From assembly GCF_008806595.1 (NCBI RefSeq), contig NZ_VZRB01000005.1:1-33573 (forward strand): a stretch of 33,573 nucleotides of DNA, written 5' to 3'. This document shows, piece by piece, positions 17,634 to 25,141 of the stretch. The notes below the pieces were generated by a model that saw nothing but the letters and a program-made list of their open reading frames with translations, searched no databases and was not told where the DNA came from. How positions within the stretch are numbered: position 1 is the stretch's first letter; the number at the start of each line of letters is the position of its first letter. Made by a program: the position numbers and the translations under genes. The stretch is from Streptomyces luteolifulvus. Its GTDB lineage: Bacteria; Actinomycetota; Actinomycetes; Streptomycetales; Streptomycetaceae.

Positions 17634-17942
17634 ATGGACAACTGGCGAGACCACGCCGCGTGCCGCCATGAGGACCCCGACCTGTTCTTCCCCTTCGGCA
17701 CCACCGGCCCTGCGCTCGTGCAGACGGAGCAGGCGAAGGCCGTCTGCCGGCGCTGCCGCGTCCAGGAGCTGTGTCTGCGGTGGGCGCTCGGCACCGGGCA
17801 GAGCATCGGCGTCTGGGGCGGCACCAGCGAGAACGAACGCCGCGCGCTCCAACGCCGCGGCGGCTCCCGCCGAGCCTCCGGTTGCCCCGGCCCGCCCCGC
17901 CGGACACGAAGCCACGGCGGCACTGCCCCAGCGGAGGACTAG
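17634..17942 (+). CDS. WhiB-like (Wbl) iron-sulfur transcriptional regulator
   Basis: Wbl proteins bind a [4Fe-4S] cluster through four cysteines and act with the principal sigma factor. This 102-residue protein has Cys at about positions 10, 38, 41 and 47 (HAACRHEDPDLFF, then CRRCRVQELC), followed by the turn motif GVWGGTSENERRAL. The core ends by about residue 75. The remaining tail is rich in Arg, Gly and Pro and longer than in the smallest Wbl proteins. I chose the ATG at 17634 because AGGTGA lies 7 bases upstream; a GTG at 17625 would add three residues. It is a single gene with its own promoter and a hairpin 28 bases after the stop. The subfamily (WblA-E) cannot be assigned with certainty. 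Confidence 0.92.
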   Translation: MDNWRDHAACRHEDPDLFFPFGTTGPALVQTEQAKAVCRRCRVQELCLRWALGTGQSIGVWGGTSENERRALQRRGGSRRASGCPGPPRRTRSHGGTAPAED

Positions 17943-17969
17943 GCCCGGAGGGCTCGCGCACACGGGCGC

Positions 17970-17996
17970 CCGCCGGGCCCGGGCCGTGCCCGGCGG
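17970..17996 (+). terminator. GC-rich hairpin terminator after the Wbl gene
   Basis: CCGCCGGGC (17970-17978) and GCCCGGCGG (17988-17996) form a perfect 9-bp stem with a 9-base loop, 28 bases after the Wbl stop. There is no T-tract, as is common for Streptomyces terminators. It lies between convergent transcripts and may work in both directions. Confidence 0.6.
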
Positions 17997-18007
17997 ACAC
18001 GACGACA

Positions 18008-18797
18008 TCACGCCGCCAGCCGCTCACCGAAGGCACCGGGCCCGGCGCCCGGTTCGCTCGCGGCCCCGACGGTTCCACGGTGGGCGGCGCGTGGCACCGC
18101 AAGCCGCCCACCGGCGCGCTGGCAGGCCCCGGCATCCGGCAGGTGAACTCGCCGCTGGCGCCCGGTTCGTCCGCCGCCAGGACCGATCCACCCTGGACGG
18201 AGCGTGGCACCGTGTGCCGCCCACCGGCGTCGGCGCGCCCGGCACCGCAGTGTGATCACACTGCCGACGCTCGGCTCGCTCGCTGCACGGACCCTTCCGC
18301 CGTGGGCGGCGCATCGCACCGAAGGCCGTTCACCGGTGCCGACGCGCCCGGCAGCCGGCCGGTGAACATGCCGCTGACGCACGGGCTCGCCCACCGCCAC
18401 GACCCCCCACGGTTGGACGGCGCGTCGGCGGGCGCATCGCCGTACAGCTCTGCCGTCCGCCGGGGGCCGACAGGCCCGCCAGCCGGACGGATAACCCGCC
18501 GCCGACGAACACGCCGCCGGAGCAAGGTTCGTCCGCCGGCCACGGCCGATCCACCGTGGCCGGCGCATCGCACCGAAAGCCACCCACCGGCACCCACGCG
18601 CCCCACAGCCCAACCGTGAACCCGCCGCCGGCGCACGGGCTCGCCCACCACCCCGACGCTTCCACCGTGGGCGGCGCGTGGCACCGCAAGCCGCCCACCG
18701 GCGCGGACGCGCCCGGCAGTCGGCCGGTGGACTCGCCGTCGGCGCACGGTTCGTCCGCCGGCCACGGCCGAGCCGACGTGGGCGGCGCATCTCGACG
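18008..18797 (-). repeat. Degenerate tandem array of about seven copies of the 3' end of the adjacent histidine kinase gene
   Basis: This 790-base stretch has no supported gene. The motif GTGGGCGGCG (or a close variant) recurs at 18080, 18193, 18302, about 18424, 18556, 18667 and 18778. It occurs once more at 18888 inside the kinase gene, giving intervals of 113, 109, 122, 132, 111, 111 and 110 bases. Read on the minus strand, each unit resembles the kinase tail. In the farthest unit, bases 18042-18089 match 18850-18897 at 41 of 48 positions by eye. One unit (near 18241-18310) still reads AAHGGRVRAASEP, against AAHGGTVGATSEP in the kinase. The units are full of frame changes, so they are decayed copies, not a gene. 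The fourth unit carries an insertion of about 20 bases. Confidence 0.85.
18247..18264. repeat. Perfect 18-bp palindrome inside the repeat array
   Basis: GCAGTGTGATCACACTGC is perfectly self-complementary and contains TGTGATCACA, which resembles half-sites of Crp- and GntR-type regulators without a spacer. It corresponds by position to the kinase codons for GSTFTLR, here read as GSVITLR. It may therefore have arisen by drift of the repeat unit rather than as an operator. Confidence 0.6.
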
Positions 18798-20630
18798 TCA
18801 GGCGCTCGCCGGGGTCGGCGTGCTCGGCAGGCGCAGGGTGAACGTGCTGCCGGTGCCCGGCTCGCTCGTCGCCCCGACCGTTCCGCCGTGGGCGGCGATC
18901 AGGTGGCGGACGATCGGCAGGCCGAGGCCGCTGCCGCCGGTGCGGCGGCTTCGGGACTTCTCGGCACGCCAGAAGCGGTCGAAGACGTGCGGCAGGTCGT
19001 CGGCGGCGATGCCCGTGCCCGTGTCGGTGACCCTGAGCACGACGTCGTCGCCGTCGCGGCGCGCGGACAGGGTGACCGAGCCGCCGGCGGGCGTGTGCCG
19101 CAGCGCGTTGGAGACCAGGTTGCCGAGGGCCTGCCGCATCCGGACGGGGTCGGCGTCCAGCCACGGCGCGCCGTGCGCCTCGGTGCGCAGGGTGACGCCC
19201 GCCGCATCGGCCGCTACGCGATAGGCCGCGGCGACCTGGTCGAGCAGTTCGTCGCAGCGCAGCGGCTCACGGTGCAGCCGCAGGGTGCCGGCGTCGGCGT
19301 CGGCGAGATCCTGCAGGTCGTCGATGACGCGCTGGAGCACAAGGGCCTCCTCGTGCAGCGAGGCGAGCAGCGCCGGGTCCGGGGCGACGACGCCGTCGCG
19401 GGTGACCTCCAGCCAGCCGCGGATGTTGGTGAGCGGGCTGCGCAGTTCGTGCGCGATGTCGCTGACCATCGCCCTGCGCTGGGCCTCGAGGCGTTCGCGG
19501 CGCTCGGTGAGTTCGTTGAACGCCTCGGCGAGGATGCCGGTCTCGTCCCGGGTGGTGACGGGAACGCGCACATGCTGCTCGGGCGGCTGCTGTGCGGCGG
19601 CGGTCAGCGCACGCAGCGGCCGTACGAGCCGGGTGGCGACGACGGCCGTCACGGCGACGGTGACGGCGAGGACGAGTCCCACGGCTCCGAGGACCTTCGC
19701 CTTGTTGGCCGGGGACATGTCGAACCGGGGCGCGACGCTGTCCCCGCCGCCCAGGAACAGTTCGGCGACGGGGGCGACATACGGGTCGAGCTGAGCCCGG
19801 ATCGCGTTGTCGGCGCACGCCTCCGTCTTCCCTACGATGTCGGAGCCGGTCGGCGCGCTGAACTTCCCCACCATGACGTACCGGTTCCCGATGCGCTGCT
19901 CGGTGACGTCCACACGGGCGTAGATCACCGAGTCGGCGCCGAAACCCAGGCGGGTCAGGCAGGGGCGGGCGCGCTCCGTCAGGGCCTTCAGGGCCTTGTC
20001 CTCGGTGGGTGTCGGGGTGTCCAGCTTCCCGTCGGCACACTCGTCGGGCACATACCCCGAAGCCGCCTTCCCCTCCGGGTCGTCGAGGACCGGGCGGCCG
20101 CTCGGCGTCCGGATGATCTCGGTCTCGACGTAATTTGCGGCGAAGCACCGCTGCCGGGCTTCGGCCAGCGCGTCCAGCTGCACGCGCTCCCGCTCCGTCA
20201 GCCGGTACGGGCCCACCACCCGCGGGTCGATATCGCTGCGCTGTGCTCCGCGCTCGGTGTAGGTGTCGGTGTGCAGGGGGTCGATGGTGGCGGCGGCGCG
20301 CGGCGGCAGGGAGGTGCCACGCGGTGCGGAGTCGGCGATCAGGGTCCGGTCGGCCGTGGTGAGGGCGATGCGCCGGCCGGTCTTCGCCGACAGCTCCCGC
20401 ACCAACCGCTCGACGCCCTTCCATTCGGGGTGCCGTGCCGCATAGCCGCTGAGCCGGGCGAGGACGTCCATGTCCTCGGCGAGCACCTGGCCCTGTTCCT
20501 CCCGCAGGGCGCGGGTCGTGGTCTCCACGGCCAGCCAGGCCGTCGCCGCCACGGAGCACACCGCGATCAGCACCGAGGCGATCAGCAGCCGCACCAGCAG
20601 CCGCTTGCGCAGCGGTGTGCGGCGGTTCAT
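18798..20630 (-). CDS. Two-component sensor histidine kinase
   Basis: Membrane kinase of 610 residues. Transmembrane helix 1 is at about 11-33 and helix 2 at about 312-333. They enclose a large extracytoplasmic sensor domain of about 278 residues. A HAMP linker (LVRPLRALTAAA) precedes the HisKA motif SDIAHELRSPLTN with phospho-acceptor His394. The ATPase domain shows NLVSNALRHT, DTGTGIAADDLPHVFDRFWR and GGSGLGLPIVRHLIAAHGGT. The sensor domain contains four cysteines (162, 198, 224, 272), which could form two disulfides. The ATG at 20630 overlaps the response-regulator stop (ATGA), so the pair is translationally coupled. The last 110 bases of the gene are the source of the downstream repeat array. 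The signal is unknown; the sensor domain is not one I recognise. Confidence 0.93.
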   Translation of the reverse strand: MNRRTPLRKRLLVRLLIASVLIAVCSVAATAWLAVETTTRALREEQGQVLAEDMDVLARLSGYAARHPEWKGVERLVRELSAKTGRRIALTTADRTLIADSAPRGTSLPPRAAATIDPLHTDTYTERGAQRSDIDPRVVGPYRLTERERVQLDALAEARQRCFAANYVETEIIRTPSGRPVLDDPEGKAASGYVPDECADGKLDTPTPTEDKALKALTERARPCLTRLGFGADSVIYARVDVTEQRIGNRYVMVGKFSAPTGSDIVGKTEACADNAIRAQLDPYVAPVAELFLGGGDSVAPRFDMSPANKAKVLGAVGLVLAVTVAVTAVVATRLVRPLRALTAAAQQPPEQHVRVPVTTRDETGILAEAFNELTERRERLEAQRRAMVSDIAHELRSPLTNIRGWLEVTRDGVVAPDPALLASLHEEALVLQRVIDDLQDLADADAGTLRLHREPLRCDELLDQVAAAYRVAADAAGVTLRTEAHGAPWLDADPVRMRQALGNLVSNALRHTPAGGSVTLSARRDGDDVVLRVTDTGTGIAADDLPHVFDRFWRAEKSRSRRTGGSGLGLPIVRHLIAAHGGTVGATSEPGTGSTFTLRLPSTPTPASA

Positions 20631-21325
20631 CCGCGGCCGCCGCTGAGCTTGTAGCCGACGCCGAAGACGGTCAGCAGCCGGACCGGTCTGCGCGGGTTCG
20701 GCTCGATCTTGCGGCGCAGGTTCATGATGTGCACGTCGACGGCGCGTTCGGTGGAGGCCCGGTCGGTGCCGCGGGTGCACTCCAGCAACTGCCGCCGGGA
20801 GAAGACCCGTTCGGGTTCGGCGGTCATGGCGAGCAGGATCTCGTACTCGGCCGGAGTGCACTCCACCGTCCGTCCGTCGCACCGCACCTCGTGCCGTACG
20901 GGGTCGACGGCGATCCCCGCGGCCCGTACGACGGGATCGTTCTGCGGACCCCCGGCGGCCCGGCCGCTGCGGCGCAGGATCGTGCGGATACGGGCCATCA
21001 GCTCGCGGGGGCTGTACGGCTTGGTCATGTAGTCGTCCGCGCCGAGTTCGAGACCGAGCAGGACGTCGTCCTCGGCGCCGCGGGCCGTGAGCATCAGCAC
21101 GGGGATGTCGCCGTCCCGGCGCAGCACCCGGCACACCCCGAAGCCGTCGATCAGCGGCAGCATCAGGTCCAGTACGACGAGGTCCGGTCCGACCCGGCGG
21201 ATCTCGTCGAGAGCGGCCCGCCCGTCATGGACCACGGTCGCGGTGTGACCCTCCGCCAGCAGGGAGCGGCGTATGAGTTCCGCCTGCATCTCGTCGTCCT
21301 CGGCGACCAGCACATGTGCACACAC
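20627..21325 (-). CDS. OmpR-family response regulator
   Basis: Response regulator of 232 residues. The receiver domain shows the acidic pair Asp10/Asp11 (AEDDE), phospho-acceptor Asp53 in VVLDLMLP, Thr80 and Lys102 (MTKPYSP). The C-terminal winged helix covers about 130-228, with ECTPAEYEILLAM and RAVDVHIMNLRRKIEP followed by the hairpin VFGVGYKL. It forms an operon with the overlapping kinase. The start GTG at 21325 has no clear Shine-Dalgarno sequence, but TAGGAT lies 7 bases upstream, as in leaderless genes. Two GATCATG repeats 11 bases apart (21449-21466) are a likely self-binding site. Family assignment is firm; target genes are unknown, though the upstream M1 peptidase gene is a neighbour worth testing. 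Confidence 0.94.
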   Translation of the reverse strand: MCAHVLVAEDDEMQAELIRRSLLAEGHTATVVHDGRAALDEIRRVGPDLVVLDLMLPLIDGFGVCRVLRRDGDIPVLMLTARGAEDDVLLGLELGADDYMTKPYSPRELMARIRTILRRSGRAAGGPQNDPVVRAAGIAVDPVRHEVRCDGRTVECTPAEYEILLAMTAEPERVFSRRQLLECTRGTDRASTERAVDVHIMNLRRKIEPNPRRPVRLLTVFGVGYKLSGGRG

Positions 21326-21332
21326 TCGGCGG

Positions 21333-21338
21333 ATCCTA
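21333..21338 (-). promoter_or_regulatory. Possible -10 of a leaderless promoter for the response regulator
   Basis: On the minus strand TAGGAT ends 7 bases before the GTG start. This places the transcription start at or next to the first codon. No matching -35 is visible. Confidence 0.4.
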
Positions 21339-21388
21339 GGTCAGCGGCCGATGAGCCGGGCCCCGCGCGGGGCGGGCGTGGCCGCGGC

Positions 21389-21424
21389 GCCGCCGCATCC
21401 CGTGCGGTACGGGGATGCGGCGGC
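21389..21424 (-). terminator. Long GC-rich hairpin downstream of the M1 peptidase gene
   Basis: GCCGCCGCATCCC (21389-21401) and GGGATGCGGCGGC (21412-21424) form a perfect 13-bp stem with a 10-base loop. It lies 73 bases past the peptidase stop and 64 bases before the response-regulator start. It has no T-tract. It probably ends the peptidase transcript, but could sit in the leader of the regulator if transcription begins further upstream. A 12-base palindrome CCCCGCGCGGGG is at 21361-21372. Confidence 0.65.
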
Positions 21425-21448
21425 CGGCACGGCACCGGGTCTGCGTGT

Positions 21449-21466
21449 GATCATGCGTCGATCATG
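21449..21466 (-). promoter_or_regulatory. Direct repeat typical of an OmpR-family binding site
   Basis: GATCATG occurs at 21449-21455 and 21460-21466, an 11-base period equal to one DNA turn. This is the usual spacing for tandem binding of OmpR-type regulators. It lies about 125 bases upstream of the response-regulator start and 31 bases after the peptidase stop. Confidence 0.5.
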
Positions 21467-21496
21467 ACCGGCAGTTGTGAGGAACGTGTCAGCATT

Positions 21497-22909
21497 TCAG
21501 CCCTGGTTCGGCTTGCCGGCGGTGTACAGCCAGGTCTGGAACAGGCTGTCGAGGTCCTGGCCGGACTCGCGCTCCGCGAGGCGCACGAACTGCGCGGTCG
21601 TACCGTGGCCGTCGCGGTGCCCGTCCGCCCACGCCTTCAGGATCCGGTGGAACGCCGGGTCCCCGACGGCCGTGCGAAGTGCGTGCAGCGCCATCGCGCC
21701 GCGCGCGTAGACCGGAGTGCCGAAGATGTTCGCGCCGCTGCCGGGGTTGCCGGGCGGGAACTCCCACAGGTCGTCGCTCGCGGGGCGGGCGTACAGCGCG
21801 TCGAAGGTCTTCTGCGCTCTGTCGCCGCCGTGCTGCTCGCTGTAGAGCCACTCGGCGTAGGTCGCGAAGCCCTCGTTGAGCCAGATGTCCTTCCAGGAGG
21901 TGACCGAGACGGAGTCGCCGAACCATTGGTGGGCGGTCTCGTGGACGAGGGTGCTCAGATCGGGCGCCGAGTCGTAGACGGGACGCGTCTGCGTCTCCAG
22001 CGCGAAGCCGACGTCCGGGGCGCGGTCGACGATCGCCCCGGCGGCACGGTACGGGTAGGGGCCGAAGAGCTTGCTCCCCCACTTCAGGACGGACGGCAGC
22101 TTCTTCAGGACGGGGGCGGCCGCGGCGGCTTCGCGCGGGTCGACGGCGTTGTAGACCTGGAGGCCGTCGGCGGTGGTGTACCGCTTGATCTTGAACTTCC
22201 CGATCGTCGCCGTGGCCAGGTAGGCGGCCATGGGTTCCTTCTGCCGCCAGCGGAACGTGGTCCTCCCGTCGGCGGTCCGCGAGCCGAGGTAGACCCCGTT
22301 GGCGACCGCGGTGCGCCCCTTGGGGACGGTGAGGGTGAAGTCGTACGACGACTTGTCCAAGGGGTGGTTGTTGGCGGGGAACCAGGTCATGGCGCCCTGC
22401 GGCTCACCGGCGACGAACGCCCCGTCGTCGGTGGGGATCCAGCCGTCGAGCGAGCCATCCGGGTCGGTGACCGGCTTGGGAGTGCCCCGGTAGGCGACGG
22501 TGACCTTGAACCTCTCGCCCTTGTGCAGGGTCCGGCGCGGGGCGACGACGAGTTCCTGGCCGCGTCGCCGGAACTCCGCCCTGTCGTGGCCGACCTTGAG
22601 GCCGGTGACCGTCAGCCCCTTGAGGTCGAGGTCGAACCGGGTCAGCTTCTTCGTGGCGCGCGCGGTGAGGACGGCCCTGCCGACGAGGTGCCTGCTCGTC
22701 GGGTTGTAACGGAGGGTCAGGTCGTAGTGCTCGACGTGGTAGCCGCCGTTGCCGGCGAGCGGGAAGTACGGGTCACCGACGCCGGACGCGCCGGTGGTGC
22801 CCGCCGCGGCGGGCCCGGCCGCCGCCAGCAGCGCCGCGAGGGCCACGGGGACGGTCACGGTCACGGCCTCGCGGCGCAGGACGGCGGTACGTCTGGGGGC
22901 CTGGGTCAC
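21497..22909 (-). CDS. Secreted M1-family zinc metallopeptidase
   Basis: Aminopeptidase-type metalloprotease of 470 residues. A Sec-type signal peptide is visible: arginines at residues 5-13, then a hydrophobic stretch VTVTVPVALAALLAAAG with likely cleavage near residue 36. The N-terminal beta domain (about 55-240) precedes the catalytic domain. The zinc site is HETAH (His323, Glu324, His327) with Glu346 in NEGFATYAEWL, 18 residues later, as in gluzincins. The GxMEN exopeptidase motif appears as GFALET (301-306), with the glutamate kept. It lacks the long C-terminal helical domain of PepN and is therefore one of the short secreted actinobacterial forms. The GTG at 22909 has AGGAG 5 bases upstream; a longer open frame exists but lacks support. 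It is followed by a hairpin and the two-component genes. Confidence 0.92.
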   Translation of the reverse strand: MTQAPRRTAVLRREAVTVTVPVALAALLAAAGPAAAGTTGASGVGDPYFPLAGNGGYHVEHYDLTLRYNPTSRHLVGRAVLTARATKKLTRFDLDLKGLTVTGLKVGHDRAEFRRRGQELVVAPRRTLHKGERFKVTVAYRGTPKPVTDPDGSLDGWIPTDDGAFVAGEPQGAMTWFPANNHPLDKSSYDFTLTVPKGRTAVANGVYLGSRTADGRTTFRWRQKEPMAAYLATATIGKFKIKRYTTADGLQVYNAVDPREAAAAAPVLKKLPSVLKWGSKLFGPYPYRAAGAIVDRAPDVGFALETQTRPVYDSAPDLSTLVHETAHQWFGDSVSVTSWKDIWLNEGFATYAEWLYSEQHGGDRAQKTFDALYARPASDDLWEFPPGNPGSGANIFGTPVYARGAMALHALRTAVGDPAFHRILKAWADGHRDGHGTTAQFVRLAERESGQDLDSLFQTWLYTAGKPNQG

Positions 22910-23068
22910 ATGAACTCCTGGTAAAGGGGGGTGGACAACTGCCCCAGCGTAGGGGCCACTTGGCTCGAAATCCCCCTCGAACAGGTCAAGTCGCGCGGCG
23001 TCACCGGCCGTCACAGCCTCCCCCGGCGTACGCTCCCGGCGTCATCGCCCCTGGAGAAAGGCCCGCCC

Positions 23069-23419
23069 GTGAGCGTGCGTATGCGCCGCGTCTACGAACC
23101 GCCCGAGCCGGACGACGGTCTGCGCGTCCTGGTCGACCGGCTGTGGCCGCGCGGCCTGTCGAAGGACGCGGCCCGCGTGGACGAGTGGCCCAAGGCCCTC
23201 ACCCCGTCCACGGAACTGCGCCGCTGGTACCACGCCGGCGAGGGCTCGTACGAGGAGTTCGCCGAGCGCTACGAGGCGGAGCTGGCCGCCCCCGAAGTGG
23301 CCGAACTCCTCGACACCCTGCGGGCGTCGGCCCGCAAGGGACCGGTGACCCTGCTGACCTCCGCCAAGGCGCCCGAGGAGAGCCACGCGGCCGTGCTGGC
23401 CCGCCTGCTCGCCGAGTGA
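23069..23419 (+). CDS. DUF488 (YeaO-like) protein
   Basis: Small soluble protein of 116 residues of the DUF488 family. Conserved parts are RRVYEPPEPDDGLRVLVDRL, then WPRGLSKD, LRRWYHAGEGSYEEFAERY near the middle, and GPVTLLTSAKAPEESHAAVL at the end. The family function is not established. The GTG at 23069 has GGAGAAAGG 7 bases upstream; an upstream in-frame ATG at 22931 overlaps the promoter region of the divergent peptidase gene and lacks a ribosome-binding site. It is a single gene that converges on the flavoprotein gene with 31 bases between the stops. Confidence 0.87.
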   Translation: MSVRMRRVYEPPEPDDGLRVLVDRLWPRGLSKDAARVDEWPKALTPSTELRRWYHAGEGSYEEFAERYEAELAAPEVAELLDTLRASARKGPVTLLTSAKAPEESHAAVLARLLAE

Positions 23420-23450
23420 GCCGAGTGAGCAGACGGGCCGACCGGTACTG

Positions 23451-25124
23451 TCAGGCCGTCTGCTGCGCGGCCGCCCTGCCCGCCGCCCGACCGGAGAAGA
23501 GGCAGCCGCCGAGGAAGGTGCCTTCGAGCGCATTGTAGCCGTGGACGCCGCCACCGCCGAAGCCGGCCACCTCGCCCGCCGCGTACAGGCCCTCGATGGC
23601 CTGCCCGTCGGTGTCCAGGGCGCGGGAGTCGAGGTCGGTCTGGATGCCGCCGAGCGTCTTGCGGGTCAGGACGTGCAGTTTGACGCCGATCAGCGGCCCG
23701 GCAGCGGGGTCGAGGATGCGGTGCGGGGTCGCCACCCGGCCGAGGCGGTCGCCGATGTAGCGGCGGGCGTTGCGGATGCCCTGCACCTGGGAGTCCTTGC
23801 TGTAGGCGTTGGCCATCTGCAGATCGCGGGCCTCGACCAGGCGGCGGATCGCGGCCGGGTCGAGGAGCGGCTTGTCCGTCAACTGGTTCATCTTGTCGAC
23901 CAGTTGCTCCAGATTGGGTGCCGCCACGAAGTCCGCGCCCTTGCGCAGGAAGGCGTCGACCGGTCCCGGCGCGCCCTTGCCGAGCAACCTCTCCTTCAGG
24001 AACCCGGCGCGGTCCTTGGCGGTGATGTCGGGGTTCTGCTCGGAGCCCGACAGCGCGAACTCCTTCTCGATGATCTTCTGGGTGAGGATGAACCAGGAGT
24101 GGTCGTATCCGGCGATGTCCTCGGTGGTCCGCAGGTGCTTCAGGGTGCTGAGGGTGTCGTAGCCGGGCAGGCAGGGGTCGGGCAGCCGGCGGCCGAGGGC
24201 GTCGAACCACAGCGAGGAGGGGCCGGGCAGGATGCGGATGCCGTGGCCGGGCCAGATCGGGTCCCAGTTCTGCAGGCCCTCGGTGTAGTGCCACATGCGG
24301 TCGCGGTTGACGAGCCGTACGCCCGCATTCGCGCTGATGTCGAGCATCCGCCCGTCGACGTAGGCCGGCACACCGGTGACCATCTCGGTGGGCGGCGTGC
24401 CGAGGCGTTCGGGCCAGTAGCGGCGGACGATGTCGTGGTTGGCGCCGATGCCGCCGGTGGTGACGACGACGGCCTGCGCGGTGAGTTCGAACTCGCCCAC
24501 CCGGTCGCGGTTGGAGGCCACTCCGCGCGCCGAGCCGTCCTCGGCGAGAACGGTGCCGCGCACCCCGCGCGCGGCCCCACCCTCGATCACGAGCTCGTCG
24601 ACCTGGTGGCGGTGATGGAAGGTGAGCAGTCCCTTGCGGGCGGCCTGCCGGGCATGGTTCACGAACGGCTCCACGACGCCCGTGCCGGTGCCCCAGGCGA
24701 CGTGGAAGCGGGGCACGGAGTTGCCGTGCCCGTGCGCCCTGAGATCGCCCCGCTCCGCCCAGCCCACGGTGGGCAGGAACTTGATGCCGTGCCCGTCGAG
24801 CCAGGCCCGCTTCTCCCCCGCCGCGAACTCGACGTAGGCGCGCGCCCAGCGCACGGCCCAGGAGTCCTCGTCCTCGGTCCGGTCGAACTGCGCGCTGCCC
24901 TGCCAGTCGTTCCAGGCCAGGTCGAAGGAGTCCTTGATGCCCAGGCGGCGCTGCTCCGGGGAGCCGACGAGGAAGAGCCCGCCGAAGGACCAGAACGCCT
25001 GCCCGCCGAGGTTGGCGGCGTTCTCCTGGTCCACCAGCGCGACCTTCCGGCCCCGGCTGGTCAGTTCGTGCGCGGCGACCAGGCCCGCGAGTCCGGCTCC
25101 GACGACGATGACGTCCGCATCCAT
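23451..25124 (-). CDS. FAD-binding dehydrogenase (fumarate reductase/3-ketosteroid dehydrogenase-like flavoprotein)
   Basis: Flavoprotein of 557 residues of the FAD_binding_2 family. The N-terminal FAD motif is VIVVGAGLAGLVAAHEL (about 5-21) followed by VDQENAANLGGQAFWSFGG. A substrate/cap domain fills the middle. The C-terminal FAD contact is GLYAAGEVAGFGGGGVHGYN followed by GTFLGGCLFSGRAAG. Family members oxidise or reduce C-C bonds of steroids, fumarate-like acids or unknown substrates; nothing here fixes which. I chose the ATG at 25124 because GAAAGG lies 11 bases upstream. An ATG at 25145 overlaps the TetR stop (ATGA) and would add seven residues. The TetR gene directly upstream forms an operon with it and probably controls it. 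The reductant partner is not evident. Confidence 0.87.
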   Translation of the reverse strand: MDADVIVVGAGLAGLVAAHELTSRGRKVALVDQENAANLGGQAFWSFGGLFLVGSPEQRRLGIKDSFDLAWNDWQGSAQFDRTEDEDSWAVRWARAYVEFAAGEKRAWLDGHGIKFLPTVGWAERGDLRAHGHGNSVPRFHVAWGTGTGVVEPFVNHARQAARKGLLTFHHRHQVDELVIEGGAARGVRGTVLAEDGSARGVASNRDRVGEFELTAQAVVVTTGGIGANHDIVRRYWPERLGTPPTEMVTGVPAYVDGRMLDISANAGVRLVNRDRMWHYTEGLQNWDPIWPGHGIRILPGPSSLWFDALGRRLPDPCLPGYDTLSTLKHLRTTEDIAGYDHSWFILTQKIIEKEFALSGSEQNPDITAKDRAGFLKERLLGKGAPGPVDAFLRKGADFVAAPNLEQLVDKMNQLTDKPLLDPAAIRRLVEARDLQMANAYSKDSQVQGIRNARRYIGDRLGRVATPHRILDPAAGPLIGVKLHVLTRKTLGGIQTDLDSRALDTDGQAIEGLYAAGEVAGFGGGGVHGYNALEGTFLGGCLFSGRAAGRAAAQQTA

Positions 25125-25141
25125 GGCGACCGCTGCCTTTC

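Noticed and set aside
15460..18210. Single 916-codon minus-strand frame covering the TetR gene and far upstream
   Set aside because: Only the part from 16167 downwards shows a TetR protein with a ribosome-binding site. The upstream part runs antisense to the saccharopine-dehydrogenase-like and Wbl genes.
18008..18790. Minus-strand open frame of 260 codons across the repeat array
   Set aside because: The translation is Arg/Ala/Gly-rich, and kinase-like pieces appear in it only at two units. The frame shifts between units, so it is not a coherent protein. I treat it as part of the decayed array.
18008..18797. CRISPR array
   Set aside because: The units are about 110 bases, degenerate and contiguous with no unique spacers. 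They derive from a neighbouring coding sequence, and no cas gene is present.
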